NCBI GenBank assembly: GCA_900473805.1
Contig: UCMS01000008.1
Location: forward strand, 1-64,000
Direction of reading: 5' to 3'
Length of the DNA: 64,000 nucleotides
DNA from: Hyphomicrobiales bacterium
GTDB lineage: Bacteria; Pseudomonadota; Alphaproteobacteria; Rhizobiales; Rhizobiaceae
Part shown: in pieces, positions 26,029-34,547 of the stretch
How the letters are laid out: each line of letters opens with the position of its first letter
Numbering within the stretch: position 1 is the stretch's first letter
The notes under the pieces: generated by a model
Seen by the model: only the letters and a program-made list of their open reading frames with translations
Told to the model about the DNA's origin: nothing
Database searches by the model: none
Program-made: the position numbers and the translations under genes

Positions 26029-26268
26029 ATGCGAACCATGATACTGGCCTTTGCCGCAGCTTCCGTCAGCCTGATCGGCGCCTATGCGAGCCTGCCTCCG
26101 GCAAAGGAACTCACACAGGGCGAATTCCTCTGGCCTGAGCAAGGAGAGGTGCAACCGGAGCCCATGCCACTGTGCTCCCTGCCAAAACCACCCTCTGACA
26201 TTGTGATGCCAACGATCCAGATCCAAAAGTCGGGCAGGCTCGAAACAAGACCGGTGGCTAACTGGTAG
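26029..26268 (+). CDS. Small secreted proline-rich protein of unknown function
   Basis: A 79-aa protein. The signal peptide spans about residues 1-20 (ILAFAAASVSLIGAYA). The mature part is rich in Pro and Glu, has a single Cys and ends VANW. ATG 26029 has AAGGAG upstream at good spacing. No family is recognised. Confidence 0.65.
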   Translation: MRTMILAFAAASVSLIGAYASLPPAKELTQGEFLWPEQGEVQPEPMPLCSLPKPPSDIVMPTIQIQKSGRLETRPVANW

Positions 26269-26418
26269 TGTGGCCATCAACGATCCCACCTCGTGCCTGA
26301 GGCTGCTTTGACCTATGCCGCCCCCTCGTCCACGGACGCTTACGGGCTCATCCCTCCGAAGATGTCGGCAGGTCGCTGCCGAAGGAGACATCCTAGCCCG
26401 ACGCGCGGCCGCGCCCTC

Positions 26419-27702
26419 TCAGCCCGCGAGGCGCGGTCGGATCAGGATCGCGCGGAAGTCATTCACGTTGGTCAATGTGGGCCCTGTGACCACCTGAGCA
26501 TCAAGGGCGGCGAAGAACGAATGGGCATCGTTCCGCTCAAGCGCATGCCGTGGATCGATGCCGATCTTGGCTGCAGCCTTGAGAATATCCGGCCCGACAA
26601 CAGCCCCTGCGACTTCGGCGGCCCCATCCACACCGTCGGTGTCGCAGGCCAGGGCATGAATGCCTTCGGCCCCCTCGAGTGCCAGGGCCAGCGCAAGGCA
26701 GAACTCGGAATTGGGGCCACCGATGCCGTTGCCTCGACGGGTGACGGTCAATTCGCCGCCGGAGAGGAGAAGGATCGGCGGATCGCCCGGCTTCATGGCG
26801 GCCTGCAGAGCCAGCGCTTTCTTAGCCTGCTCTGCGGCAACGTCCCGCGCCTCGCCCTCCAGCGCATCTCCCAGCACCTGCACGTCGCAACCGGAACCCT
26901 CCGCCAGCTCCGCAGCCGCCTGCAGCGATTGGCGTGGGGCGGCATAGATGACGTTTCGGGTCCGCGCGAGGCGAGGATCGTCGGGCTGGACAACGCCCGA
27001 GCCATGAGACAGCGCCTCTCGAAGCGACACCGGCACCTCGACTTTCCACCGATCGATTACGGCCAGCGCATCAGCCGGTGTCGAGAGGTCGCCGACGGTC
27101 GGACCGGAGCCGATAAAGGCAGGATCGTCGCCCGGTACGTCCGAAATGATCAGTGAAAGCAGTTCAGCCGGCCAGGCTGCGGCCGCCAGTTGGCCGCCTT
27201 TCACCCGGCTCAGATGCTTGCGTACCATGTTCATACGGTCAATCGGTGCGCCCGAGGCGAGAAGTGCGTGGTTGACGGCCTGCTTCTCGGCAAGCGAGAC
27301 GCCTATAGCGGGCTGCACCAGCAATGCCGATGCTCCACCCGAGATCAGCGCAAGGACAAAGTCCTCCTCGTCCGCAGCCTCCATCAGCGAAAGCATGCGG
27401 GCGGTCGCATCAAGACCGGCCTGGTCCGGCACCGGGTGGGCTGCCTCGACGATCTCGATTCCCTGACACGGCCGCGCATAGCCATAACGCGTGACGACAA
27501 GGCCTTCACACGCCCCCCAGACTGCTTCGACGGCCTCGGCCATGCGCGCGCTCGCCTTGCCGGCACCGACTACGATCACGCGGCCCTTCGGTTTTTCCGG
27601 CAGGAAATCCTTGAGAGACCGCATGGGGTCGGCGACTTCGACTGCCCGATCGAACAGGCGTCGGAGAAAAAGATCCGGTCGATCGATCATGACCTGTCCC
27701 AT
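26419..27702 (-). CDS. Glycerate 2-kinase (MOFRL/GckA family)
   Basis: A 427-aa cytoplasmic kinase. It matches the DUF4147 + MOFRL architecture of glycerate 2-kinases (older name TtuD, hydroxypyruvate reductase): VVGAGKASARMAEAVE near residues 41-58, LISGGASALL, SDVPGDDPAFIGSGPT, LLLSGGELTVT, GGPNSEFCLALA and CDTDGVDGAAEVAG. It converts D-glycerate to 2-phosphoglycerate, feeding lower glycolysis. It is the last gene of the minus-strand catabolic cluster, so the pathway probably yields glycerate. Start is 27702 or the ATG four codons later (27690). A 420-bp gap separates it from the SDR gene, so it may have its own promoter. Confidence 0.88.
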   Translation of the reverse strand: MGQVMIDRPDLFLRRLFDRAVEVADPMRSLKDFLPEKPKGRVIVVGAGKASARMAEAVEAVWGACEGLVVTRYGYARPCQGIEIVEAAHPVPDQAGLDATARMLSLMEAADEEDFVLALISGGASALLVQPAIGVSLAEKQAVNHALLASGAPIDRMNMVRKHLSRVKGGQLAAAAWPAELLSLIISDVPGDDPAFIGSGPTVGDLSTPADALAVIDRWKVEVPVSLREALSHGSGVVQPDDPRLARTRNVIYAAPRQSLQAAAELAEGSGCDVQVLGDALEGEARDVAAEQAKKALALQAAMKPGDPPILLLSGGELTVTRRGNGIGGPNSEFCLALALALEGAEGIHALACDTDGVDGAAEVAGAVVGPDILKAAAKIGIDPRHALERNDAHSFFAALDAQVVTGPTLTNVNDFRAILIRPRLAG

Positions 27703-28122
27703 AGGCTATTGGTGCCGCTGATGTGGTGGCGCTTCATCAAACACGCGACGTCCTGCACCAAAGAAAATTCTCCGCGGGCCGGACGAAGAGCTCCACCTTG
27801 GAGGCTGTTCTGCGGAGCATGGCTGCCGGCGGATCTGGAGGCTCTCGCCACGCTTGTCTGATCCCCTATCGCCAGCCGTCGTTTCGTATCCGCCATGCCT
27901 CCTCCCCAGTTCCTGCAAGGCCTGCATCCTTCTCACGGCAAGCCTGCGCCGGGCAAGCCGATTTGCCTGCCGGCCCCACACCTGACCTCCGCGTGATGGA
28001 CGATGTCGCGACCCTGCAGCGGGTCGCAGCACGATGAAAGAATACTGGTCCGCCTTTCACCGGACGGGAGCGCGGCTCAGCCTTGTCGGCGTCGGGTCGA
28101 TTTCAGACCTCACGCCTGGGGA
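27703..28122. other. 420-bp intergenic region
   Basis: Located between two minus-strand genes. No frame with a ribosome site or family resemblance is seen. It could contain a promoter for the glycerate kinase. None of the three SorC-like operator sites of this cluster is repeated here. Confidence 0.45.
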
Positions 28123-28908
28123 TCACGACATGATCAGTCCGCCGTCGACGTTGATCGTCTGGCCGGTGATATAGGCCGCGTCCGCCGAGGCCAGGAAGGC
28201 GACGAGGGCGCCGACTTCGGCGGGCGTGCCGGCGCGGCCCATCGGGATGCCCTCGACCCATTCCGCCATCAGTTCGCCAGGCGCATAGTCCCCAAGCATC
28301 TTGCCCCAAACGCGGTCGTTGTAGTCCCACATTTCGGTATGGATGATGCCCGGGCAGATCGCGTTGACGGTGATGCCTTCTTTCGCCAGTTCCTTGGCGA
28401 GGCTCTGTGTCAGGCCGACGACACCGAATTTCGATGCGGCATAGTGGGGCGTGTAGATGAAGCCTTGGCGGGCCTGGCCGGATGCCGTGTTGATCAAGCG
28501 TCCCTTGGTGCCACTGGCGCGGAAACGGGCCACCGCCTCCTGGCAGCAGAGAAAGACACCCTTCGTATTGACGTCGAGGTTCAGGTCCCATTCCCGCTCG
28601 CTCAGATCCTCGACCTTGGCGATGGTAATGACCCCGGCATTCTGAACGGACACGCTGAGCGGACCAAGACGGGCTTCCGCCTCGGCATAAGCCTCCCGGA
28701 CAGCGGACGCGTTGGTGACGTCGAGTTGTAACCCCAACACCTGCGCACCCGTATCCTCGGACAGTCGCAAGGCCACATCGCCAGTGTCGGCTTCGATGGC
28801 CGCAATCGCAACCTTGGCCCCCTCTTCGGCGAAACGGCGTGCGATGCCGAGGCCGATCCCCTTGTTGCCACCCGTGACGAAGACGGTCTGTCCGGAAAAA
28901 CGCTGCAT
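28123..28908 (-). CDS. SDR-family polyol/sugar dehydrogenase (1)
   Basis: A 261-aa classical short-chain dehydrogenase. NAD(P)-binding TGGNKGIGLG at residues 12-21, NAG motif at QNAGV (about 89-93), catalytic Ser region NTASG, and YAASK (Tyr/Lys pair, about 155-160). The C-terminus ends GQTINVDGG. An acidic residue (AAIEADTG) near the end of beta-2 suggests NAD preference. Start ATG 28908 with GGAGGAG upstream. It is the gene after the SorC regulator and probably oxidises a polyol or sugar acid in the pathway. The exact substrate is not readable. Confidence 0.87.
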   Translation of the reverse strand: MQRFSGQTVFVTGGNKGIGLGIARRFAEEGAKVAIAAIEADTGDVALRLSEDTGAQVLGLQLDVTNASAVREAYAEAEARLGPLSVSVQNAGVITIAKVEDLSEREWDLNLDVNTKGVFLCCQEAVARFRASGTKGRLINTASGQARQGFIYTPHYAASKFGVVGLTQSLAKELAKEGITVNAICPGIIHTEMWDYNDRVWGKMLGDYAPGELMAEWVEGIPMGRAGTPAEVGALVAFLASADAAYITGQTINVDGGLIMS

Positions 28909-28961
28909 GGTCTACTCCTCCAATTTGCAGCCGATTCGACAGTCCGCCCCTTCCGGGACAA

Positions 28962-29912
28962 TCAGGCTGTCAGTCGCGCTGCTGTAAACTTGTCCGTGAC
29001 GAGCACGTCGATGATGCCCATTCTGAGCGCCCCGGCGATCGCCTCGGTCTTCGATTCTCCGCCGGCCAGCGCCATCACCCGGTCGGCCTTGCGCAGATCC
29101 TCGAGCGAGATGCCGATGACCCGATCATTGAGCGGGGTTTCGACCGGCTTGCCGTCGCGGTCGTAGAAGCGGAACGATATCTCGCCGACGGCCCCTGCAT
29201 CGTGGAGCATTGCCATTTCCTGGCGCGAAAAGACGTTGCCGGAGCGAGCCAGGAGTTCCGATGGCTCCACGGCGCCAATGCCGATGATGGCGAGCGTCAG
29301 CCGGCCGAAAAGATCCATGGTGCCGCGAACCACGGGGTCTGCGAGCATCACGAGCTTGGCTTCGCGTGACGAGGTGATGCCCTGGACGAGCAGCAACCGC
29401 GGCTCGCCGCCAGTCAGTTTTGCCAGTCGGGCGGTCAATTGGGTCGCATGCGTCTGGACCGATGCCTCTCCCATGCCGCCCAGGATCTGGACGATGTATT
29501 TGGCGCGGCCGGTCTTCAGCGGGTGAATGTTGTCGACCATGCGCAGGATGGTCTGGCTCCAGCTGGACACGCCGATGATCTCGTCCTGCTGCAGGGTAAC
29601 CTCGACGAAATGGGCGGCGGCCTCGCCGATGCGGGCCATGATCGCGCCGTCGCGATCTTCCGAACAATCGATGACGATCGCCTCGGTCAGGCCGTAACGG
29701 TCGCGAAGTGCGGTTTCGAGATCGGCGAAGGTCCCCGGCGGCGGAATGATCGTGGTGCGCACGATCCCCTCCATCTCGGCGCGTTTCAACATCCGGGACA
29801 CGGTGGCCTGCGACATGTGCATGATCTCGGCGATCTCTGCCTGGCGCTTGCCCTCCGCGTGGTACATCTGCGCGACGCGGGCAATCAGTCGAAGCTCGTT
29901 GAGGCGTCCCAT
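28962..29912 (-). CDS. SorC/DeoR-type sugar-binding transcriptional regulator
   Basis: 316 aa. An N-terminal HTH (about 5-50; LIARVAQMYHAEGKRQAEIAEIMHMSQATVSRMLKRAE) is followed by the SorC sugar-phosphate-binding domain (GVSSWSQTI, GRLTLAIIGIGAVEPS, DRVIGISLEDLRKADRVMALAGGESKTEAI). ATG 29912 has GGAGGG just upstream; an in-frame GTG at 29942 overlaps the kinase stop and lacks a site. Proteins of this family bind a phosphorylated intermediate and release their operator. It lies inside the cluster 22 bp after the FGGY kinase and next to an inverted repeat, so it probably controls the whole island. Confidence 0.9.
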   Translation of the reverse strand: MGRLNELRLIARVAQMYHAEGKRQAEIAEIMHMSQATVSRMLKRAEMEGIVRTTIIPPPGTFADLETALRDRYGLTEAIVIDCSEDRDGAIMARIGEAAAHFVEVTLQQDEIIGVSSWSQTILRMVDNIHPLKTGRAKYIVQILGGMGEASVQTHATQLTARLAKLTGGEPRLLLVQGITSSREAKLVMLADPVVRGTMDLFGRLTLAIIGIGAVEPSELLARSGNVFSRQEMAMLHDAGAVGEISFRFYDRDGKPVETPLNDRVIGISLEDLRKADRVMALAGGESKTEAIAGALRMGIIDVLVTDKFTAARLTA

Positions 29913-29924
29913 GGTCCCTCCGGT

Positions 29925-29944
29925 GGGTGAATTTTTATTCACCC
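29925..29944. promoter_or_regulatory. Perfect inverted repeat before sorC, candidate operator
   Basis: GGGTGAAT-TTTT-ATTCACCC: 8-bp arms with a 4-nt spacer, lying over the FGGY stop codon and ending 12 bp from the SorC ATG. The core TGAAT-N4-ATTC resembles the ATGAAT-N4-ATGC sites at 33264 and 33405. It is either a SorC autoregulatory site or an RNA hairpin. Confidence 0.55.
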
Positions 29945-31404
29945 ATAGATGAAGTCACGGGAACGGTCGAGCGGAAGATTGCGTCCTGCCAGGTGGCCAG
30001 GCGTGAAGTCGTATCTGTCGGTTTCGGCGGGAGGCTTTCGGTCTTGCGCGGCAGCGCTCTTACCGCTTCGAGGTCGCTCCAGAGACCGAGCGTCAGGCCG
30101 GCGAGATAGGCCGCCCCGAGCGCTGAGGCTTCTGCGGCGTCACACTGGATCACCGGGTGAGCGAGCATGTCGGCGACGCACTGCATCAGGAAGGTGTTCT
30201 TGCTGGGGCCGCCATCGACGAACAACCTGCCGAGCGGCGTCGGCGACTGGGCGGCCATGGCCTTGAAGACGTCGTGCACCTGGAAGGCGATCGAATCCGT
30301 CACGGCGCGCGCCATCTGTGCCCGGGTCGTATTGAACGTGATGCCAGAGAAGAGTGCCCGCGCGTCGGCATGCCAATGCGGCGCGCCGAGACCGACGAAT
30401 GCGGGGACGAAACCGGGCCCCTGTGGCTCAGCCGTCTCAGCGAGGTCGATCAAAGCCTGCACATCGGGCAGACCGAGAATATCGACCATCCAGGGCAGCG
30501 AGGCGGCGGAGACCAGGATATTGCCTTCGAAAGCATAGGTCGGCTGGCCATCGATCGACCAGGCGATGGTCGTCGTAATGCCGTTTCGTGGCGCGATGAA
30601 AAGCGGCAGGGTCGTCATGATCGACGAGCCGGTCCCGAAGGTCACTTTGCCGTCACCTGGGGCGAAGGCACCATGGCCGAAGAGAGCTGCGTGGCTGTCG
30701 CCGATCGCAGCGGCAACCGGTATTCCGTCGGGCAAGCCTGGAACACCCAGCGTCTCGCCGAAGCGCGAAGCACTGTCGCGGACCTCCGGCAGAAAGGCTT
30801 TCGGCACGCCGAAGAGATCGCAAAGCTCATCGCTCCAGGCTTTCTTGTTCAGATCAAGAAGCTGGCTTCGGGCGGCATTGGAGGCGTCGCAGGCGTGGAC
30901 CTTGCCGCCGGTGAAGCAGTGGATGAGCCAGGAATCGATCGTGCCGAGCCGCAAGGGACGTCCCCCGGGCGCCCGGTCGAGCAGCCATTTCATCTTGGGG
31001 CCGGGGAACATCGGGTCGATCGGCAGACCGGTCAATGCCTCGACCCGGGCAGAATGGCCTGATGCATTGAGTTCGGCACAGACGGGTGCGCTGCGGCGGC
31101 ATTGCCAGCTGACGACGGGGCCCAGCGGTTCTCCGGTTTCACCATCCCAGATCGTGACGGATTCGCGCTGGTTGGAAATGGCGATCCCGGCGATGGACAC
31201 CGTCTTTGCCGCAGCAAGACACGCGCCGATGGCCTCCAGCACGGACTGCCAGACACGCTTCGGATCCTGCTCGACCCAGCCCGGCTGCGGGTGGGAGATG
31301 CCAACGGGTGAAGAGCCCCGGGCCAGAATCTCGCCATCGGCCGAGACGAGCACGGCCTTCGAATTCGTGGTTCCCTGGTCGATCGCGAGTATGGCGGTGG
31401 TCAT
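29935..31404 (-). CDS. FGGY-family carbohydrate kinase
   Basis: 489 aa, normal for FGGY kinases. N-terminal phosphate-binding DQGTTNSKAVL (residues 8-18), the WVEQDP motif, FGTGSSIM, GLGAPHW and the C-terminal DGGPSKN and AEASALGAAYLAG of the ATP site. Start ATG 31404 with GGAG upstream. It sits between the SorC regulator and a two-subunit transketolase. That order matches the apulose kinase-transketolase pair of D-apiose catabolism (established pathway), so apulose or another ketose is a reasonable guess. Glycerol kinase-like and xylulokinase-like relatives are alternatives. Confidence 0.9.
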   Translation of the reverse strand: MTTAILAIDQGTTNSKAVLVSADGEILARGSSPVGISHPQPGWVEQDPKRVWQSVLEAIGACLAAAKTVSIAGIAISNQRESVTIWDGETGEPLGPVVSWQCRRSAPVCAELNASGHSARVEALTGLPIDPMFPGPKMKWLLDRAPGGRPLRLGTIDSWLIHCFTGGKVHACDASNAARSQLLDLNKKAWSDELCDLFGVPKAFLPEVRDSASRFGETLGVPGLPDGIPVAAAIGDSHAALFGHGAFAPGDGKVTFGTGSSIMTTLPLFIAPRNGITTTIAWSIDGQPTYAFEGNILVSAASLPWMVDILGLPDVQALIDLAETAEPQGPGFVPAFVGLGAPHWHADARALFSGITFNTTRAQMARAVTDSIAFQVHDVFKAMAAQSPTPLGRLFVDGGPSKNTFLMQCVADMLAHPVIQCDAAEASALGAAYLAGLTLGLWSDLEAVRALPRKTESLPPKPTDTTSRLATWQDAIFRSTVPVTSSMGE

Positions 31405-31473
31405 GTCGGCTCCGAATGCTGGAAGATGCCGCCGAGACGTCAACGGCGGCACCCAAATTGGGGTCTGCAGCCG

Positions 31474-32442
31474 TTAGCTGCGGCCGCTCTTGCGCGCCAG
31501 AAGTTCCTCAGCCGCATTGGCCATGGCTTCCGGCGCCATGCCGAACTCGTCGAGCAGGAACTCGGCGGAGCCGGTCGGGGCGAAGATGCCGGGCACGCCG
31601 AGGATCTTCATCGGCACAGGCGCTTCTGCGACGACGACCTCCGCCACGGCGGAGCCCAGACCACCATAGACCGAATGTTCTTCCGCCGTCAGGATGGCGC
31701 CGGTATCACGCGCCGCGGCCACGATGCTGTCCACATCGATCGGGCGGACAGTCGCCATGTTCAGGACACGGGCTTCAATGCCGCGGCCGGACAGGATCGC
31801 CGCTGCCTTCATCGCACGGTGAGTTAAGGTGCCGTTGGCGATCAGCGTGATCGCGTCACCGTCGCGCAGGCGGTTTGCCTTGCCCGGCTCGAAGACGTGG
31901 CCGGTCGACAGAAGATCCGGTACGCCGACGCGCGATAGGCGCAGGAAGACCGGCCCTTCGTAACGGGCCGCCCACTCGACAGCCGCTGCGGTTTCGATCG
32001 AGTCGCAAGGCGCAATCACCGGGAGATTGGGCAGCACCCGCATCCAGGCAAAATCCTCGATGGAGTGGTGGGTCGGGCCGAGCTCGCCATAGGCCATGCC
32101 CGAGGAGATGCCGACGAGTTTCACATTCGCGTTCGAATAGGCGATGTCGGCCTTGACCTGTTCGAGCGAGCGCCCGGTCAGGAAGCAGGAGGCACCACAG
32201 ACGAAGGGAAGCAGGCCGCCATTGGCGAGACCGGCACCGACGCCCACCATGTTCTGTTCGGCGATCCCGACATTCACCAGCCGTTCCGGCCATTTCGACT
32301 TGAAGCCGCCGAGCTTGGAGGAGCCGACAGAGTCGTTGCAGACGGCAACGACCTTCGAGTTCTCGGCGCCGAGGCGCTCAAGCACGGAAACGAAGGCATC
32401 ACGGCAGTCGTGGAGTTTTTCAGTCATGGTCACGGCGTTCAT
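31474..32442 (-). CDS. Transketolase, C-terminal subunit
   Basis: A 322-aa protein equivalent to the pyrimidine-binding and C-terminal domains of transketolase. The catalytic Glu lies in NVGIAEQNMVG (about residues 57-67). GPTHHSIEDFAWMRVLPN and VAPCDSIETAAAVEWA are typical. The ATG at 32442 shares its A with the TGA of the N-subunit gene (TGATG), so synthesis of the two halves is coupled. With the other subunit it would transfer a two-carbon unit between ketose and aldose phosphates. Split transketolases of this kind are known for apulose 4-phosphate cleavage; here the substrate is inferred from context only. Confidence 0.9.
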   Translation of the reverse strand: MNAVTMTEKLHDCRDAFVSVLERLGAENSKVVAVCNDSVGSSKLGGFKSKWPERLVNVGIAEQNMVGVGAGLANGGLLPFVCGASCFLTGRSLEQVKADIAYSNANVKLVGISSGMAYGELGPTHHSIEDFAWMRVLPNLPVIAPCDSIETAAAVEWAARYEGPVFLRLSRVGVPDLLSTGHVFEPGKANRLRDGDAITLIANGTLTHRAMKAAAILSGRGIEARVLNMATVRPIDVDSIVAAARDTGAILTAEEHSVYGGLGSAVAEVVVAEAPVPMKILGVPGIFAPTGSAEFLLDEFGMAPEAMANAAEELLARKSGRS

Positions 32443-33251
32443 CACAGCACCTCCGAGAGTTCGGCGAGGGCAATCTTGTATTGCTCGGCATTGGGCACCT
32501 TGTGATGCCAATCCACCTTGTCCTGCATGAAGGAGATGCCGTGGCCCTTGTTGGTGTGGGCGACGATGCAGTGCGGGCGACCCGACCGGTGTTGCAGCGC
32601 CGGGACGATCTCATCCATGGCGTTGCCGTTGATCTCCGTGACGTCCCAGCCGAAGGCCTGGAGCTTGGAGCCGAAGGGCGCCATGTTGTTGGTGTCGCTC
32701 AAGGCTGCACCCTGCTGGAAGCGGTTGTGGTCGATGATCAGTGTCAGATTATCCAGGCCGAACTGTGCCGCTGACGAAATCGCTTCCCAGTTCGAGCCTT
32801 CCTGCATCTCGCCATCACCGGTCAGCACGTAGGTATGATAGGCAGCGCCCGTCAGCTTGGCGGCCTTTGCCATGCCGACGGCCACGGGAAGACCATGGCC
32901 GAGCGGGCCAGTGTTGGTCTCGACGCCGGGAACCTTGTTGCAGTTCGGGTGTCCGTTGAGGCGCGAATGGGGCTTGAGGAAGGTGGAAATCTCCTCCTCC
33001 GGAAAAAATCCACGCTTGGCCAGCGTTACATAAAACGCCAGGGCCACATGGCCTTTTGACAGCACGAAACGATCGCGGTCCGGATGCTTCGGCTGATCGG
33101 GCCAGATCCGCAAAACCTGGAAATACAGAGCTGTCAGAATGTCGATCGCCGACATTTCACCGCCGATATGGCCAGCGCCCGCTTCGTAAACCGCCTGGAG
33201 ATCGCGAAGGCGTATCTGCCTTGCGATGCGATCAAGATCATTCGGCTGCAT
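32442..33251 (-). CDS. Transketolase, N-terminal (thiamine diphosphate-binding) subunit
   Basis: 269 aa. TPP/Mg motif GDGEMQEGSNWEA (about 144-156) with DHNRFQQG following; His in GAGHIGGEMS near residue 27 and KGHVALAFY and TGPLGHGLPVAVGMA are characteristic. Start ATG 33251 with GAGG upstream. It is the first gene of the minus-strand operon (tkN, tkC, FGGY kinase, SorC, SDR, glycerate kinase), facing the ABC importer operon across a 202-bp divergent promoter region. Confidence 0.92.
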   Translation of the reverse strand: MQPNDLDRIARQIRLRDLQAVYEAGAGHIGGEMSAIDILTALYFQVLRIWPDQPKHPDRDRFVLSKGHVALAFYVTLAKRGFFPEEEISTFLKPHSRLNGHPNCNKVPGVETNTGPLGHGLPVAVGMAKAAKLTGAAYHTYVLTGDGEMQEGSNWEAISSAAQFGLDNLTLIIDHNRFQQGAALSDTNNMAPFGSKLQAFGWDVTEINGNAMDEIVPALQHRSGRPHCIVAHTNKGHGISFMQDKVDWHHKVPNAEQYKIALAELSEVL

Positions 33252-33263
33252 GGAAACCTCATT

Positions 33264-33277
33264 ATGAATAAATATGC
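33264..33277. promoter_or_regulatory. Candidate SorC operator, transketolase side
   Basis: ATGAAT-AAAT-ATGC, 12 bp before the transketolase N-subunit start on the minus strand. It shares its flanks (ATGAAT, ATGC) and 4-nt spacer with the site at 33405-33418 on the other side of the divergent promoter region. Binding here would block the early transcript or ribosome site. Confidence 0.55.
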
Positions 33278-33404
33278 TGCTGTCGATATAATTGCACGTG
33301 CTCCGCCTGTGTCAAGCCGGAGCCCCCAAATTAAATCTGCATTCGAGCATCGCGAGGGCAGTTGACAGCCTGTGGAAGCCTGGGCTACGAATTTACACAC
33401 AGCA

Positions 33405-33418
33405 ATGAATATTTATGC
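33405..33418. promoter_or_regulatory. Candidate SorC operator, importer side
   Basis: ATGAAT-ATTT-ATGC, 35 bp before the start of the ABC permease gene and identical to the 33264 site except for two bases in the spacer. The two sites are 141 bp apart in the divergent promoter region, an arrangement that allows looping or independent control of both operons. Confidence 0.55.
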
Positions 33419-33453
33419 CGTTCTGATTAGAGCGGACAGCATGGGAGGAATGG

Positions 33454-34428
33454 ATGTCGGTGTCAGCGACAGACCAGGATCGAGGGACCGGAGCCAGCGC
33501 GCTGTCGGCATTAAGGGGAACGACCGGTCCATTGATCGGGCTGATCCTGCTGTGCATCTTCCTCTCGTTTGCCACCGACAAGTTCATGTCGGCGCGCAAT
33601 CTGCTCAACGTGCTCGACCAGATCACGGTGCTCGGCATCATGGCCGTCGGCATGACGATGGTGATCCTGATCGGCGGCATCGACCTTGCCGTCGGCTCGG
33701 TGCTGGCGCTGACGATGATGGTCATGGGTTACCTGGCCAACCAGGTGGGCCTTCCCCTGCCCGTGGGCATTCTCATCGCGCTCGGCGTTGCCGCTGCGAC
33801 GGGGGCGATTTCGGGGCTCCTGATAACGGCCTTGGGCGTGCCGGCCTTCATCGCGACACTGGCGATGATGTCAGTGGCGCGCGGCCTCGCAAACATGATC
33901 ACCGACGGCCAGCAGATCGTCGGCTTTCCCTCCTGGTTCAGCCTGCTCGCCTACACGCGCTATGGCGGCTTCCTGACGCTGACCGTGGCCGTGATGCTCG
34001 TCGTCTTCGTGCTCGGCTGGATCTATCTGCGCTACACCTCGGGCGGTCGCTCGCTCTACGCGATCGGCGGCAACCAGGAAGTCGCGCGCCTCGCCGGCAT
34101 CAATGTCAACCTCTACACGGTCGGCGTCTATGTCGTGTCCGGACTGCTTGCAGGCCTTGCCGGCGTCGTTCTCGCAATGCGCCTCGACTCGGTCCAGCCG
34201 ACCGCCGGCGTCTCCTATGAACTCGACACGATCGCCGCAGTCGTTATCGGCGGGACGAGCCTCAATGGCGGCAAAGGCGGCATTCTCGGAACCATCATCG
34301 GCGTGCTGATCATCGGCGTGCTGCGCAATGGCCTAAACCTTTTGGGCGTCTCGCCCTTCACGCAGGCCGTCGTGATCGGCGTCGTCATCGCACTCGCCGT
34401 CGCAGCCGAAGCCATCAAGAGGAAGTGA
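33454..34428 (+). CDS. Ribose-type sugar ABC transporter permease (RbsC family)
   Basis: A 324-aa inner-membrane protein with about 8-10 hydrophobic segments. Family landmarks: GGIDLAVGSVLAL (about 69-81), YAIGGNQEVARLAGIN and GGTSLNGGKGGILGTIIG. Start ATG 33454 with GGGAGGA upstream. It leads a plus-strand operon of permease, binding protein, ATPase and SDR; permease-first order is unusual, as the binding protein normally leads. Predicted to import the sugar or polyol degraded by the divergent operon. Confidence 0.92.
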   Translation: MSVSATDQDRGTGASALSALRGTTGPLIGLILLCIFLSFATDKFMSARNLLNVLDQITVLGIMAVGMTMVILIGGIDLAVGSVLALTMMVMGYLANQVGLPLPVGILIALGVAAATGAISGLLITALGVPAFIATLAMMSVARGLANMITDGQQIVGFPSWFSLLAYTRYGGFLTLTVAVMLVVFVLGWIYLRYTSGGRSLYAIGGNQEVARLAGINVNLYTVGVYVVSGLLAGLAGVVLAMRLDSVQPTAGVSYELDTIAAVVIGGTSLNGGKGGILGTIIGVLIIGVLRNGLNLLGVSPFTQAVVIGVVIALAVAAEAIKRK

Positions 34429-34547
34429 CGCTTCGGCCACGCATCCAGTTTGGCGGGAAGCCGCCAGTTCAACGCCGGGCAGAATGCCAGGCAAAACTTC
34501 GGTCCTGCGGTGGTAGCAGGGTCCCGAAACAACGGAGGAGATCTACC

